DNA from: CAYFKJ01 sp964343605
Lineage (GTDB): Bacteria; Pseudomonadota; Alphaproteobacteria; UBA2966
Assembly: GCA_964343605.1 (NCBI GenBank)
Contig: CAYFKJ010000005.1
Location: 248,001 to 312,000, forward strand
DNA length: 64,000 nucleotides
Direction of reading: 5' to 3'
The notes beneath the pieces were generated by a model, which saw only the letters and a program-made list of their open reading frames with translations, made no database searches and was not told the DNA's origin. A program made the position numbers and the translations under genes. This document shows positions 38,068 through 47,047 of this stretch, in pieces. How positions within the stretch are numbered: the stretch's first letter is position 1; each line of letters begins with the position of its first letter.

Positions 38068-39210
38068 CTAATCTTCCATCAGGGCGCCCGCTTGGCGCGA
38101 TTCCAGCGGTTCCGTACCGACCACCTTACAGATGCCCTGGCCCGGACGCACCAGCTTGTCCACCTGCCGACTGAGGATCAAGCCATCGGTGCCGGCGTGA
38201 ACGGGTGTGCGGGCGTCGTATGGATCGTCCGCCGAGGGGTCGACGATTTCGGCGATCAGATCGCCCTTGGCGACGACGTCGCCGAGTTCCACGGCATAGG
38301 CGACGACGCCGGCCGCCGGTGCATAGACGATTTCCGTGGCTTCCAACGGCGTGCCGTCGCACAAGGCCTCCGGTACGGCGGGTACATCGCCCTCGATGAG
38401 GCCCCGGCGCGTGAGGAAGCGCATCAGCGCTTCGGCGTCGGCTTGGGCGAGCCCGTCGCCGACCTCGGCCTGGCCCCGGTACTCGACCGTGCCGGCCAGA
38501 CAGGCGGGTGGGACGGGGACGTCGGGAAACCTGTCGGCCAGCCGCCACCAGGGATTGCCGCAAGCCTCGTCGAACGGCCCACCGCCGGAATCGTCCGCCA
38601 GCAGCACCGCGCGCATGCCGGTGTCCGCACAGAGATCGGCGGCCTCCGGCCACAACGGCGTGCCGAGATAAATATGCATCAGAGCTTCAAGGTCGCAGTG
38701 GAGATCGAGCACGATGTCGGCGTCGATCGCCTCGCTCAGGAGAGTCTTGCGGAGAGCCTGATGGGCCGTGGTCTCTTCCAACTCGGACACCGCCTTCCGC
38801 AGGGCTTCGCGGATGACGACGACGTTGGCGTCCGCGTCGGAACCCAGCAATTCCGCTACCTTGTCCTCGACCAGCGGCGCCAAGTCGGGGAAACCGCGGT
38901 TGAAGTTGCCGCCGCCGTCGAGGTTAAGACGGCCGACGTGGTAGCCCTCCAGATTCTGGGACAATCCGATGGGATTGGCGACGGGCGACACAATGATCTC
39001 TCCTTTTATGCCATCGGCCTTGTCGGCTTCGATGAGCGCCCTCAACAGGTGGTGGCCGACCAGCAGACCGGGCGTTTCGTCGGCATGCAGCGCGGCTTGG
39101 AAATAGGCCTTGGGCCGGGCGCCGTGCGCGCCGAAACGGTGGATCGTAAGCTGGTAGGTCGTGCCCGGGCTCATGGCCGGCAGCAGAGCGGTGTCGATGG
39201 TGTGTGTCAT
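38068..39210 (-). CDS. Succinylglutamate desuccinylase/aspartoacylase family metallohydrolase
   Basis: 380 residues. The zinc site HADETPG (H and E) and a later DLHCD histidine match the M14-like AstE/aspartoacylase family; the C-terminal third is beta-rich. Members cleave N-acyl amino acids or related amides. The ATG at 39210 is preferred; the frame extends to 39345 without a suitable start signal. The substrate cannot be deduced; its acyl-CoA neighbours suggest removal of an acyl group. Confidence 0.75.
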   Translation of the reverse strand: MTHTIDTALLPAMSPGTTYQLTIHRFGAHGARPKAYFQAALHADETPGLLVGHHLLRALIEADKADGIKGEIIVSPVANPIGLSQNLEGYHVGRLNLDGGGNFNRGFPDLAPLVEDKVAELLGSDADANVVVIREALRKAVSELEETTAHQALRKTLLSEAIDADIVLDLHCDLEALMHIYLGTPLWPEAADLCADTGMRAVLLADDSGGGPFDEACGNPWWRLADRFPDVPVPPACLAGTVEYRGQAEVGDGLAQADAEALMRFLTRRGLIEGDVPAVPEALCDGTPLEATEIVYAPAAGVVAYAVELGDVVAKGDLIAEIVDPSADDPYDARTPVHAGTDGLILSRQVDKLVRPGQGICKVVGTEPLESRQAGALMED

Positions 39211-39297
39211 CGCGGTCGAGATTCCTGTATGAGTCGAGGGCCGGCCGGGCGGGTCGCCCGATCGGCTGGAGCTTGACACATTTAAAGGACCCGCGTC

Positions 39298-40131
39298 ATG
39301 GATTTTGAAACCATCACCCTCGAAACAAAGGACGGCATCGCACACGTCACGCTCAACCGTCCCCGGGTTCGAAACGCCATGAACACGGATTTCTGGCGCG
39401 AGATCAAAACGGCGTTCGAGACCATCGACCGGGATCCCAAGGCGCGCGTCGCCGTGATCAGCTCAACCGGACCTCATTTCACGGCGGGTCTTGATCTGAG
39501 CTCCTTCGGCAGCATTTTGGCGCCCTCCGACGGCGACGAGGGCAGACGCCGGCATGCCCTGAGAAGGCTGATTTTGGATCTGCAAGGCTGCTTCAGCGCT
39601 ATCGAGGCCTGCCGCGTACCGGTTCTCGCCGCGGTCCAGGGCGGTTGCATCGGCGGCGGCGTCGACATGGTGAGCGCCTGCGACATGCGATACTGCAGCG
39701 AGGACGCCTATTTCGTGATCAAGGAAATCGACATCGGCATGACGGCGGACGTCGGCACGCTCCAGCGCCTGCCCCACCTCATCCCCGAAGGCCTGGTTCG
39801 CGAACTGGCCTACACCGGCCGCAACATGGCGGCGCCCGAGGCGCAGGCCTCCGGCCTGGTGAACGCCGTCTTCGCCGATCACGAGACGCTCAATGCCGCC
39901 GTGCTGGAGATCGCCGCCAGCATCGCCGCCAAGTCGCCGCTGGCCGTCGCCGGCACCAAGGAAATGCTCAACTATACCCGCGATCACTCCGTGGCCGACG
40001 GCCTCAACCACATCGCCACCTGGAACGCCGGCATGCTGGTAACCGAAGACCTGATGGAAGCGATGGCTGCCAACAAGGCCAAACGCGCGCCGGTGTTCAA
40101 GGACCTCGACGAGGCGGCGGGGACGGGTTGA
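39298..40131 (+). CDS. Delta3,5-delta2,4-dienoyl-CoA isomerase (ECH1-like)
   Basis: 277 residues of crotonase fold. The three acidic residues of mammalian ECH1 are conserved with exact spacing: D123 in GGCIGGGVD, E143 in IKEIDIG and D151 in TADVGTLQRLP (20 and 8 residues apart, as D176/E196/D204). The YTRDHSVADGLNHIATWN segment also matches ECH1. It moves double bonds so that FadH can reduce the resulting 2,4-dienoyl-CoA. AAAGGA lies upstream of the ATG at 39298. Confidence 0.88.
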   Translation: MDFETITLETKDGIAHVTLNRPRVRNAMNTDFWREIKTAFETIDRDPKARVAVISSTGPHFTAGLDLSSFGSILAPSDGDEGRRRHALRRLILDLQGCFSAIEACRVPVLAAVQGGCIGGGVDMVSACDMRYCSEDAYFVIKEIDIGMTADVGTLQRLPHLIPEGLVRELAYTGRNMAAPEAQASGLVNAVFADHETLNAAVLEIAASIAAKSPLAVAGTKEMLNYTRDHSVADGLNHIATWNAGMLVTEDLMEAMAANKAKRAPVFKDLDEAAGTG

Positions 40132-40161
40132 CGACCTGTGCGCAAACAATCGGAGCCGCAA

Positions 40162-40923
40162 ATGTCGAAATCCCTTGTTGCAGCGATCCTCCTGTTATCG
40201 TCCATCGGCATCGCCGAAAGCGCGATGGCCGACGACAAGGTGGCTTTCGGCATCTCTCGGCCGCCCTATGTGATGCAGGACGCAGCCACCGGAATTTCGA
40301 TCGAACTGTTCAAGAGCGTTTACTCCAGGCTGGGCCGGCGGTTCGTGCCCAAATACATGGGCAACGTCCGAATGGAGCGGAGTCTGGCGTCCGGCGCCGT
40401 GGACGTGGCCGTGGAGGTCAAAAAGTCGGACCCGCGATTGTTCTACTCGAAGGCGTTCGTGAGCTACCAAAACTTCGTCGTCATGCGGCGATTGGACCAG
40501 GTTCGAATAAAGAAATTCTCCGAACTTGCCGGAAAATCCGTATGTACCTGGCAACAGGCCGACGAGCATCTGGGCAAGGAATTCCGGAACGCCATGAAAT
40601 CGTTCAGGTACCACGAGTTCGCAAACCAGGACGCGCAGGTTCGGGTGTTCCTCGGCGGGCGATGCGACACCGTCATCATCGACGGAAAGATATTCCAGTA
40701 TTGGGTTCAAAAGCTGCGGCGGGACACCTCTTTCAGCAAGCACATCGTCAGCACCGAATTTGTCTATCAACCGGTTCCTGGCCAGGGCAGAAATACGTTC
40801 TATGTGGGGTTCAGAGACGAAGCGTTACGCGACCAATTCGACGCCCATTTGGACGCGATCAAAGCGAGTGGCGATTACGACAGGATATCGAATTGGAAGG
40901 ACTGGTCGAAGCCGCCTTCATGA
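40162..40923 (+). CDS. Periplasmic solute-binding protein (transporter substrate-binding domain)
   Basis: 253 residues with a signal peptide (1-25, ending SAMA). The mature sequence has the type II periplasmic binding protein pattern (FGISRPPYVMQDAATGISIELFKSVYSRLG; a hinge near residue 110; FAELAGKSVCTW-like start of the second lobe). No ABC permease or ATPase gene adjoins it, so it may work with a distant transporter or as a sensor input. ATG at 40162 with GGAG upstream is preferred over the GTG at 40138. Confidence 0.75.
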   Translation: MSKSLVAAILLLSSIGIAESAMADDKVAFGISRPPYVMQDAATGISIELFKSVYSRLGRRFVPKYMGNVRMERSLASGAVDVAVEVKKSDPRLFYSKAFVSYQNFVVMRRLDQVRIKKFSELAGKSVCTWQQADEHLGKEFRNAMKSFRYHEFANQDAQVRVFLGGRCDTVIIDGKIFQYWVQKLRRDTSFSKHIVSTEFVYQPVPGQGRNTFYVGFRDEALRDQFDAHLDAIKASGDYDRISNWKDWSKPPS

Positions 40924-40983
40924 GCGGGCGAGAAAGTCGAACCCGCGGCGCCGTCGAATGCTAACGTTGGGTGGTGTACCCGC

Positions 40984-41394
40984 CTAATCCTTCTCGATCA
41001 GCTTCATGATTCCGGCCGCCGACAGGACCGGGCGGTCCTCGACGCTCAGGACGGAGCGGACGAACACCATGGAGCGGGTGCGCCGCGTAATGTCGCCGAC
41101 GCCGTGCACCCAATCGCCGGGTTTGACGGCCGCCAGGAAATCGCAATTGAGGCTGACGGTTGCCATCGGCTGGGCGCCGACGGCGCGGTAGACGGTCGCA
41201 CCCATAAGATCGTCGGCCACGGTCATCAGCATGCCGCCGTGAATGACGCCGCCGGGATTGAGGTGCCTGTCGTCCGCCGCGAAACCGACATGGAGACTGT
41301 CCTCACCGGGACGGTAGTAGATCGGCCCCACCATGTCCGTGAAGGGCATGTCGATCGGGGCTTTGAAAAAGCCCTCCGGAATGGACGCAGCCAT
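40984..41394 (-). CDS. PaaI-type hot-dog thioesterase
   Basis: 136 residues. LNPGGVIHGGMLMTVADDLMG is the thioesterase signature with its catalytic HGG...D arrangement. It hydrolyses acyl-CoA thioesters, releasing CoA from dead-end intermediates in degradation islands. Its start overlaps the stop of the upstream dehalogenase-like gene by one base (TGATG), so they are coupled. The specific acyl group is unknown. Confidence 0.85.
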   Translation of the reverse strand: MAASIPEGFFKAPIDMPFTDMVGPIYYRPGEDSLHVGFAADDRHLNPGGVIHGGMLMTVADDLMGATVYRAVGAQPMATVSLNCDFLAAVKPGDWVHGVGDITRRTRSMVFVRSVLSVEDRPVLSAAGIMKLIEKD

Positions 41395-42293
41395 CAGTCG
41401 GCGAAGGCCTCAAGGGCCGCCCGGGCCACCCCGTCGCCGGCCTCCTGCACGAAGTGGCCGGCCTCGGCGACTTCAAGCGGCTCGGGACAATCCTTGATTT
41501 GCTTGCGCAGGTATTTCATCGCGGGCGGTCCCAATACCGGATCCTGCATGCCGATCGCCATGAAGGTTTGCCCTTGCCATTCGTTGTTCCACCAGTCCCT
41601 TGCCCGGCGTGACATTTCGGCGCCGCCGGCGTCGAGGCCGTCGGGCACGAGTTCCGGGAAGCGGCGCACACCTGCCTTGTAGGTGACGTCCGGATAGGGC
41701 GCGTCGTAAGCGGCGGTTTCCTCCGGGCTGAGCTCGGGGCAGGAGCGGCCCATGAGTTTGCCGATTTTCATGTCGGGGTTGTCCCGGCACCACTGGCGCC
41801 AGGCGATGAAGCCGTCGCCCAGCGGCAGATCCCCGCAGCCCAGCGCCGTATTCATGACGAGCAAGCGGCTGAAGCGCTCCGGCATGTCCATGGGCAAGGT
41901 CAATCCGAGCAGTCCGCCCCAATCCTGGCAGACCAGTGTGATGTTCTTGAGGTCCATCGCCTCGACGAAGCGGGCCAGCATTTCGCGGTGCCACTCGAAG
42001 GTGTAGACGGCATCGTCAGCCGGTTTGTCGGATTTGCCGAAGCCGAAGAAATCGGGCGCGACGCTGCGTCCGCCGGCCTCCGAAAAGACCGGGATCATCT
42101 TGCGGTAGAGGTAGCTCCAGGTGGGTTGGCCATGCAGGCAGAGGAAGGTATGCCCGGCGTCACGGGGACCTTCGTCGAGATAGTGGCAGCGCAACCCCTC
42201 GTAGCCCTCAAGGCTGTCGATATAGTTGGGCGCAAATTCGTACCCCGGCAAATTGGCGAAGCGGTCATCGGGCGTGCGCAGAACGTCTGACAT
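41394..42293 (-). CDS. Haloalkane dehalogenase-like alpha/beta hydrolase
   Basis: 299 residues. The nucleophile elbow is VCQDWGG with D124, followed by W125, the same residue numbers as in DhlA; the oxyanion motif is HGQPTW, the acid D251 (GMQDPVLG) and the base H280 (EAGHFVQE). A second halide-binding tryptophan may be W165 or W168. These features fit subfamily HLD-I dehalogenases; some such proteins act on epoxides or other substrates, so activity on haloalkanes is likely but not certain. Coupled to the thioesterase gene downstream. Confidence 0.85.
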   Translation of the reverse strand: MSDVLRTPDDRFANLPGYEFAPNYIDSLEGYEGLRCHYLDEGPRDAGHTFLCLHGQPTWSYLYRKMIPVFSEAGGRSVAPDFFGFGKSDKPADDAVYTFEWHREMLARFVEAMDLKNITLVCQDWGGLLGLTLPMDMPERFSRLLVMNTALGCGDLPLGDGFIAWRQWCRDNPDMKIGKLMGRSCPELSPEETAAYDAPYPDVTYKAGVRRFPELVPDGLDAGGAEMSRRARDWWNNEWQGQTFMAIGMQDPVLGPPAMKYLRKQIKDCPEPLEVAEAGHFVQEAGDGVARAALEAFAD

Positions 42294-42451
42294 GGTGTCC
42301 TCCCCGGAATTCCAGCCCGCACTATGCCGTCATTTCCCCCATTGGCAAACGGCCAAGTTGCGCCACCTTCGCCGATCACGGAGAAATGAGGCCGCGCCCA
42401 TACAGGATATCGATAGTCTTTTGCATGTCGTCTCTTGCGGGGAGCAGACCG

Positions 42452-43312
42452 GTGAAAGCAATCAACACGGCCAAGGCGGTCTACGTTTCATTTTACCTGA
42501 CGGTAGTCTCCGTCATTGCCGTTTATGCCGTTTGGCGGATGATCGAGGACGGGGCGGGCATCGGCTTCGCCGGCGCATTCCTGGCGAGTGCGCCCATCGC
42601 TTTGCTGGTGGGCTGGCTGTTGCTCACCCGCTCCATGGCCCGAACCTCGCCCCATCTGACCCCGGTCCTTATTCTGGCGCTGCTGGGCGCCGGCTTGGGC
42701 GTGGCGGCAGTGGTGACGGGGGCGCCGGCTGGGCTCGAGGCCAGCATTCTCGCCCTCGTGGGACTGGCCGGCTTCCTCGTCTACGACCGCTGGTATTCGG
42801 TATTCGGGCGGCGCGAGGCTGAACTGATATCCGTCGGCCGGGATTTGCCCGACTTCGAGCTGGAAGAGGCGGACGGGACGAAGGTGTCGTCGCGGGAATT
42901 CCTCGGCACGCCGTTGCTGTTGCTCTTCTACCGCGGCAACTGGTGTCCCTTGTGCATGGCCCAGGTCAAGGAAATCGCCGGCCAGTACCGCGAACTGGCC
43001 GACCGGGGCGTGACCGTGGCCCTCGTCAGCCCGCAACCGCACGGGCACACAGCCAGGCTGGCGGCCAAGTTCGACGTGCCGTTCAGGTTCCTGGTCGACC
43101 GGCGCGGGGGTGTGGCGGAGCGTCTGGGCATTGCGGCGCCCGGCGGCCTGCCGTTCGGCATGCAGGTGTTCGGCTACGACAGCGACACCGTCCTGCCGAC
43201 CGTCATCATCACCGACGCCGGGGGCAAGATCGTTCTTTCCGACCAGACCGATAATTACCGCGTCCGGCCTGAACCGGCGACATTCCTGGCCGCCCTTGAC
43301 GGCGCCCTCTGA
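42452..43312 (+). CDS. Membrane-anchored peroxiredoxin-like (AhpC/TSA) protein
   Basis: 286 residues. Three or four hydrophobic helices (1 to about 110) are followed by a peroxiredoxin-like domain: LPDFELEEADGTKVSSREFLG and the active site FYRGNWCPLCMAQVKEI, which has a second cysteine (CPLC) as in AhpC-like bacterioferritin-comigratory or redoxin families. It probably reduces peroxides or thiols at the inner membrane. GTG at 42452 follows GGGGAG by seven bases; ATGs further upstream (42386, 42425) have no such signal. Confidence 0.75.
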   Translation: MKAINTAKAVYVSFYLTVVSVIAVYAVWRMIEDGAGIGFAGAFLASAPIALLVGWLLLTRSMARTSPHLTPVLILALLGAGLGVAAVVTGAPAGLEASILALVGLAGFLVYDRWYSVFGRREAELISVGRDLPDFELEEADGTKVSSREFLGTPLLLLFYRGNWCPLCMAQVKEIAGQYRELADRGVTVALVSPQPHGHTARLAAKFDVPFRFLVDRRGGVAERLGIAAPGGLPFGMQVFGYDSDTVLPTVIITDAGGKIVLSDQTDNYRVRPEPATFLAALDGAL

Positions 43313-43332
43313 AATGCCCTGAACTGGCAACC

Positions 43333-43755
43333 ATGACGCAGGTCAGCAAAACCAGCATCACCGTGCCGACAAAGGGCCGGGGTTTGTACGAAATCACGCA
43401 GGAAGTCGACGCCTGGGTTCGGGCCGGGACCACCGGGGACGGTCTCTTGACCCTGTTCATCCGCCACACCTCCGCGAGCCTGACCATTCAGGAAAACGCA
43501 GATCCCCGGGTCATGGACGATCTCGACGCATTCTTTTCACGCCTGGTGGCCGACGGCGACAGTCTGTTCACCCATACCTCGGAAGGGCCGGATGACATGG
43601 CGGCGCACGTTCGCTCAGCGCTCACCCAAACCAGCCTACAGGTACCGGTCGCGGACGGCCGCCTGAGTCTGGGAACCTGGCAGGGAATCTACGTATTCGA
43701 GCACCGCCACCGGCCGCACAGCCGGCAGGTCGACCTGATCACTGTGGGAACCTGA
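43333..43755 (+). CDS. yjbQ: YjbQ family protein (secondary thiamine-phosphate synthase-like)
   Basis: 140 residues, the full length of the family. Conserved motifs: LFIRHTSASLTIQENADP, THTSEGPDDMAAHVRSALT and VFEHRHRPHSRQVDL, with three histidines likely binding metal. YjbQ can replace ThiE weakly, but its main role is unknown. It stands 20 bases after the peroxiredoxin-like gene and is convergent with the hemerythrin gene. Confidence 0.9.
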   Translation: MTQVSKTSITVPTKGRGLYEITQEVDAWVRAGTTGDGLLTLFIRHTSASLTIQENADPRVMDDLDAFFSRLVADGDSLFTHTSEGPDDMAAHVRSALTQTSLQVPVADGRLSLGTWQGIYVFEHRHRPHSRQVDLITVGT

Positions 43756-43789
43756 GGCCGCTGCCGCTTCCGTCGTCCGCGCGGGTGGT

Positions 43790-44215
43790 CTAGTAGCCGC
43801 GCGTGTGGACTTGAACGGCCGATTTGAACAGCACGTCCTGCTTCAAAAGGTGTTCAAGAACGATATGGACCCACTGTGGGGCGCACGCCGCCGGCTTATT
43901 GGCGTGGCAATCGCCGCCGCAACCGCCCAGGATGGCCTCGGTTTCGGCCAGCACGCGATGGTGGGATGCTTTGTGGTTTGTCGCGCCAAAGAAACCGATT
44001 TCGTCGAGCAGCTTTTCTTCCGTTTCGAAATGCTCCCTCATGAGTTCGACCAGACGCTCGCAGGCTGAGGGGATGTCGGCGTACTCATTTATTTCGAAGC
44101 CGGCAATACAGTTCGTGCAGGCGATTATCTCGCGATGCTGGGCGTCGAGCTCGGGATGTCCGGTTTCGAAATTCGACGACCAGCGGAGCTCTTCCTTCGG
44201 CATGACATGTTGCAT
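43790..44215 (-). CDS. Bacteriohemerythrin
   Basis: 141 residues. All seven di-iron ligands are placed as expected: H27, H62 and E66 (REHFETE), H81 and H85 (NHKASHH), H122 and D127 (EHLLKQD). It binds oxygen reversibly at a non-haem di-iron site; roles include oxygen delivery, sensing and storage. Extra cysteines (C99, C103, C111) in the loop before the last helix are unusual and may form a disulfide or metal site. A second ATG at 44203 is possible. Confidence 0.9.
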   Translation of the reverse strand: MQHVMPKEELRWSSNFETGHPELDAQHREIIACTNCIAGFEINEYADIPSACERLVELMREHFETEEKLLDEIGFFGATNHKASHHRVLAETEAILGGCGGDCHANKPAACAPQWVHIVLEHLLKQDVLFKSAVQVHTRGY

Positions 44216-44327
44216 TTGAAACCACTCTACTAAACCGGCGACATCCTATAAATGCCTTGAGAAATGTCAATTGGTGCTTCGCGCCGCCTGATTGCGCGGG
44301 CAAATGGCGATCGAGTATCGAATTTGT

Positions 44328-45302
44328 CTAGTTCGTTCCCGCCAACCGCGCCCGCTGGCGCACCAGGGCGAGCACGGTGTCGATCGTGGGCGTCGGTGTT
44401 TCGGTCAGGCTGCCCATTTCCTGGACTGCCGTTACCAGGGCGTCGATTTCCATGGGCCTGCCCTGCTCGAGATCCTGCAGCATGGATGTCTTGTGGGCCC
44501 CCACCTTCCGGGCGCCCTCGATGCGCTGGTCGACGTCGATGGGGAACCTGACGCCCAGTTTTTCACCGATGGCCTGGGCCTCCAGCATCATGGCGCGGGC
44601 GACGCCGCGGGTGCCGGCGTCTTCCGTGATGACATCCAGCGTCGCATGCGTGAGAGCGCTTATGGGATTGAAACTGAGGTTGCCCCAAAGCTTGATCCAA
44701 ATCTCGTCGCGGATGCGCGGTCGAACTGGCGCCTTGAACCCGGCCGCAATCAAGGCTTGGGACAGGGCGTCGACGCGTTCGGTTCTGACGCCGGTGGGCT
44801 CGCCCAGGGTGAATTTGTCGCCGTCGATATGCTGGACGATGCCGGGTTCGACGATTTCGCAGGCCGGGTAAACGACGCAGCCGATGGCCCGTTCCGGTCC
44901 AATGCCGTCCCATTGGACGTTGCCCGGATCGACCGCCTCGATCCGGCGGTCCTCGTAGGCGCCCTCGAGGCCGTGGAAGTACCACCAGGGTACACCGTTG
45001 ACGGCGCTGACCACGGCGGTATCGGGACCCAGGAGGGGTTGCATGGAGGACACGACGCCGGGCACCGAGTGGGCCTTCAGCGTCACAATGATGAAGTCCT
45101 GTGGTCCCGCCTCCGCCGGGTTGTCGGTGCAGGCGGGACGGCTGACGATTTCCTCTCCGCCTTTGCGCAGGACCAAACCGTTCCGGCGCATCGCCTCCAG
45201 ATGAGCGCCTCTCGCAATCAAGGTGACGTCGGCGCCGTTCGCCGTAAGACACGCACCGAGGTAGCCGCCAATGGCGCCGGCGCCGTAGATGCAGATTTTC
45301 AC
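44328..45302 (-). CDS. Ketopantoate reductase (PanE/ApbA) family protein
   Basis: 324 residues. The NADPH-binding start MKICIYGAGAIGGYLGACLTANG and the C-terminal catalytic helix with K and N (IWIKLWGNLSFNPISALT) fit the PanE family, which reduces 2-dehydropantoate to pantoate for CoA synthesis. Many relatives reduce other 2-keto acids, so the exact substrate is open. It lies 14 bases downstream of the acyl-CoA synthetase, and the two are probably one operon. Confidence 0.85.
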   Translation of the reverse strand: MKICIYGAGAIGGYLGACLTANGADVTLIARGAHLEAMRRNGLVLRKGGEEIVSRPACTDNPAEAGPQDFIIVTLKAHSVPGVVSSMQPLLGPDTAVVSAVNGVPWWYFHGLEGAYEDRRIEAVDPGNVQWDGIGPERAIGCVVYPACEIVEPGIVQHIDGDKFTLGEPTGVRTERVDALSQALIAAGFKAPVRPRIRDEIWIKLWGNLSFNPISALTHATLDVITEDAGTRGVARAMMLEAQAIGEKLGVRFPIDVDQRIEGARKVGAHKTSMLQDLEQGRPMEIDALVTAVQEMGSLTETPTPTIDTVLALVRQRARLAGTN

Positions 45303-45316
45303 GGCCGGGCCTTCAC

Positions 45317-46849
45317 TTACTTCGCCCCCAGTCCGAGCTTTTCGGCAAGACCGATGCGCTGGAGTTTGCCCGTCGCCCCCTTGGGAATTTCATCCATGAA
45401 CAGGATGGTGCGGGGCACCTTGAAATCCGCAAGATGCTGCCGGGCAAAGGATTTGATGTCCTTTTCCGCGGCTTCCTCGCCCTCCCGCAGCACGATGACG
45501 GCGCCGATCTCCTCACCCAGCAGATCATGAGGTATGGCGAAGGTCACAACCTGCTGCACGGCGGCATGGTCCATCAGCACCTCGTCCACTTCCCGGGGCG
45601 AAATCTTTTCGCCGCCGCGGTTGATGATTTCCTTCAGGCGGCCCGTGATGCGCAGGTATCCCTCGCCGTCCAAGTAGCCCTGGTCGCCCGTCCGGAACCA
45701 GCCGTTGGTGAAGGCTTCTGCGTTGGCGGCGTCGTTGTTTTCATAACCGGCGGTGACGTTGTCGCCGCGGATGACGATCTCGCCCACCTCCTCGGGCGCC
45801 AGCAACTGTCCGGCCTCCGTCATGACGCCGATCTCGGGGCCGGCGGCGATGCCCACTGTACCAGGCTTGCGGGACGCCGGGGGTAACGGATTGCAGGCCA
45901 TCTGGTGGGTCGCTTCGGTCATGCCATAGGCCTCCACGACGGGGCAGCCGAAGGCCTCCTCCAGTTCCGCCATGACCTGCGGCGGCAACGAAGAAGAGGA
46001 TGAGCGGATGAAGCGCAAATGCGCACCTTGGACGATTTCCGCGTTGCGCGAGGCACGCGCCAGAATAGCCTGGTGCATGGTTGGGACGGCGGTGTACCAG
46101 GTGGGTTTGGCCGTCTCCAGCCAGCCGAATACGCGCAGCGCGTTGAAGCCGGGCGAACAATAGATGCTGGCGCCCGCCGCCAACGATGTCAGGACGGCGG
46201 CGATCAGACCGTGAATGTGAAAAAGCGGCATGATATTGAGGCAGCGGTCTTCCGCCGTCAGGGCCAGCGTGGTTCGGATGTTGCCCGCCGAGGCTGCCAG
46301 ATTGCGTTGGCTGAGCGGCACGATCTTGGGCCGCGAGGTCGTACCGGAGGTGTGGAGAATAAGGCCGATGTCGTCGGCCTGGGCGAAGCCGCCCAAGTCC
46401 GGAGTACCGGCAAGGCCGTCCGCCTCGAGCGAAAATTCCCCGGCCGCCGCGCCTTCCGCGACGGTCAGGCGGATCACCGGGATGCCGAGCTTGCCGGCCG
46501 CTTCGATCGAGGGGCTCGTGCTGTCGGCCTCAACCACTAGGGCCTTGGCTTTTAGGTCCTCGAGGTAGAACTCGAATTCCTCCTCCCGGTAGGCCGGGTT
46601 GAGCGGCGCCGTTGGTGCGGCGCAGGCGATGGCGGTAAAGGCCGCGGCCATCTCCGGCCCGTTGTGCAGAACGATGGCGACACGGTCGCCCCGGCCGATG
46701 CCGAAGCCATTCAGTTTTTTCATCGTTTTATCACAGAGCGCGTGAAGCGCGCCGTGGGTGAGGTCGTCACGCTCCGGTGCGGATAACGCCACTGCGCCAT
46801 CGTCCGCCACTGCCTTGAGAAGATCATACACCGTCACCGGTTCGGACAT
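45317..46849 (-). CDS. AMP-binding acyl-CoA synthetase, AAE3/Pcs60 (oxalyl-CoA synthetase)-like
   Basis: 510 residues of adenylate-forming enzyme: the P-loop-like LHTSGTTSRPKIVPLSQRN, the A5 motif YGMTEATHQMACNPLP, the A7 GWFRTGDQGYLD and the C-terminal lysine in PKGATGKLQR. FIRSSSSSLPPQVMAELEEAFGCPVVEAYGMTEATH closely follows plant AAE3 and yeast Pcs60, which activate oxalate; long-chain fatty acids are less likely. The ATG at 46849 (MSEPVTVYDLL) is chosen over the upstream 46879. Product oxalyl-CoA could enter formyl-CoA metabolism, but no such genes are here. Confidence 0.8.
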   Translation of the reverse strand: MSEPVTVYDLLKAVADDGAVALSAPERDDLTHGALHALCDKTMKKLNGFGIGRGDRVAIVLHNGPEMAAAFTAIACAAPTAPLNPAYREEEFEFYLEDLKAKALVVEADSTSPSIEAAGKLGIPVIRLTVAEGAAAGEFSLEADGLAGTPDLGGFAQADDIGLILHTSGTTSRPKIVPLSQRNLAASAGNIRTTLALTAEDRCLNIMPLFHIHGLIAAVLTSLAAGASIYCSPGFNALRVFGWLETAKPTWYTAVPTMHQAILARASRNAEIVQGAHLRFIRSSSSSLPPQVMAELEEAFGCPVVEAYGMTEATHQMACNPLPPASRKPGTVGIAAGPEIGVMTEAGQLLAPEEVGEIVIRGDNVTAGYENNDAANAEAFTNGWFRTGDQGYLDGEGYLRITGRLKEIINRGGEKISPREVDEVLMDHAAVQQVVTFAIPHDLLGEEIGAVIVLREGEEAAEKDIKSFARQHLADFKVPRTILFMDEIPKGATGKLQRIGLAEKLGLGAK

Positions 46850-47004
46850 GGCACGTCCCGCCTCAAACTGAAAACTCAAACGTCGAAATCGCAGGTGCGA
46901 ATATACAGGCCGCAGCGGCGTCTGGCATCCCCCGCCCTTGGACGACCCAAGTTTTCGGTGCCGTCATCGCCGCTTGGCAGTTCGTCCGCTCTAAATTAAT
47001 CTGT

Positions 47005-47030
47005 CGCCGTCGAATGGAAGCGAGACGGCG
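47005..47030. promoter_or_regulatory. 5'-leader hairpin before the coiled-coil gene
   Basis: CGCCGTC (47005-47011) and GACGGCG (47024-47030) are exact reverse complements around a 12-base loop, 18 bases before the start at 47048. It could be a structured leader or a terminator of the preceding region, although no U-run follows. Low confidence. Confidence 0.3.
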
Positions 47031-47047
47031 TCGGAGATTGGCTCAAC

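Noticed and set aside
39274..39297. TTGACA as a promoter for the dienoyl-CoA isomerase gene
   Set aside because: It lies only about 20 bases before the start codon, leaving no room for a -10 box and leader.
40924..40983. Terminator between the solute-binding protein and thioesterase genes
   Set aside because: Only a 5-bp GCGGG/CCCGC stem with a long loop and no T-run is visible, too weak to call.
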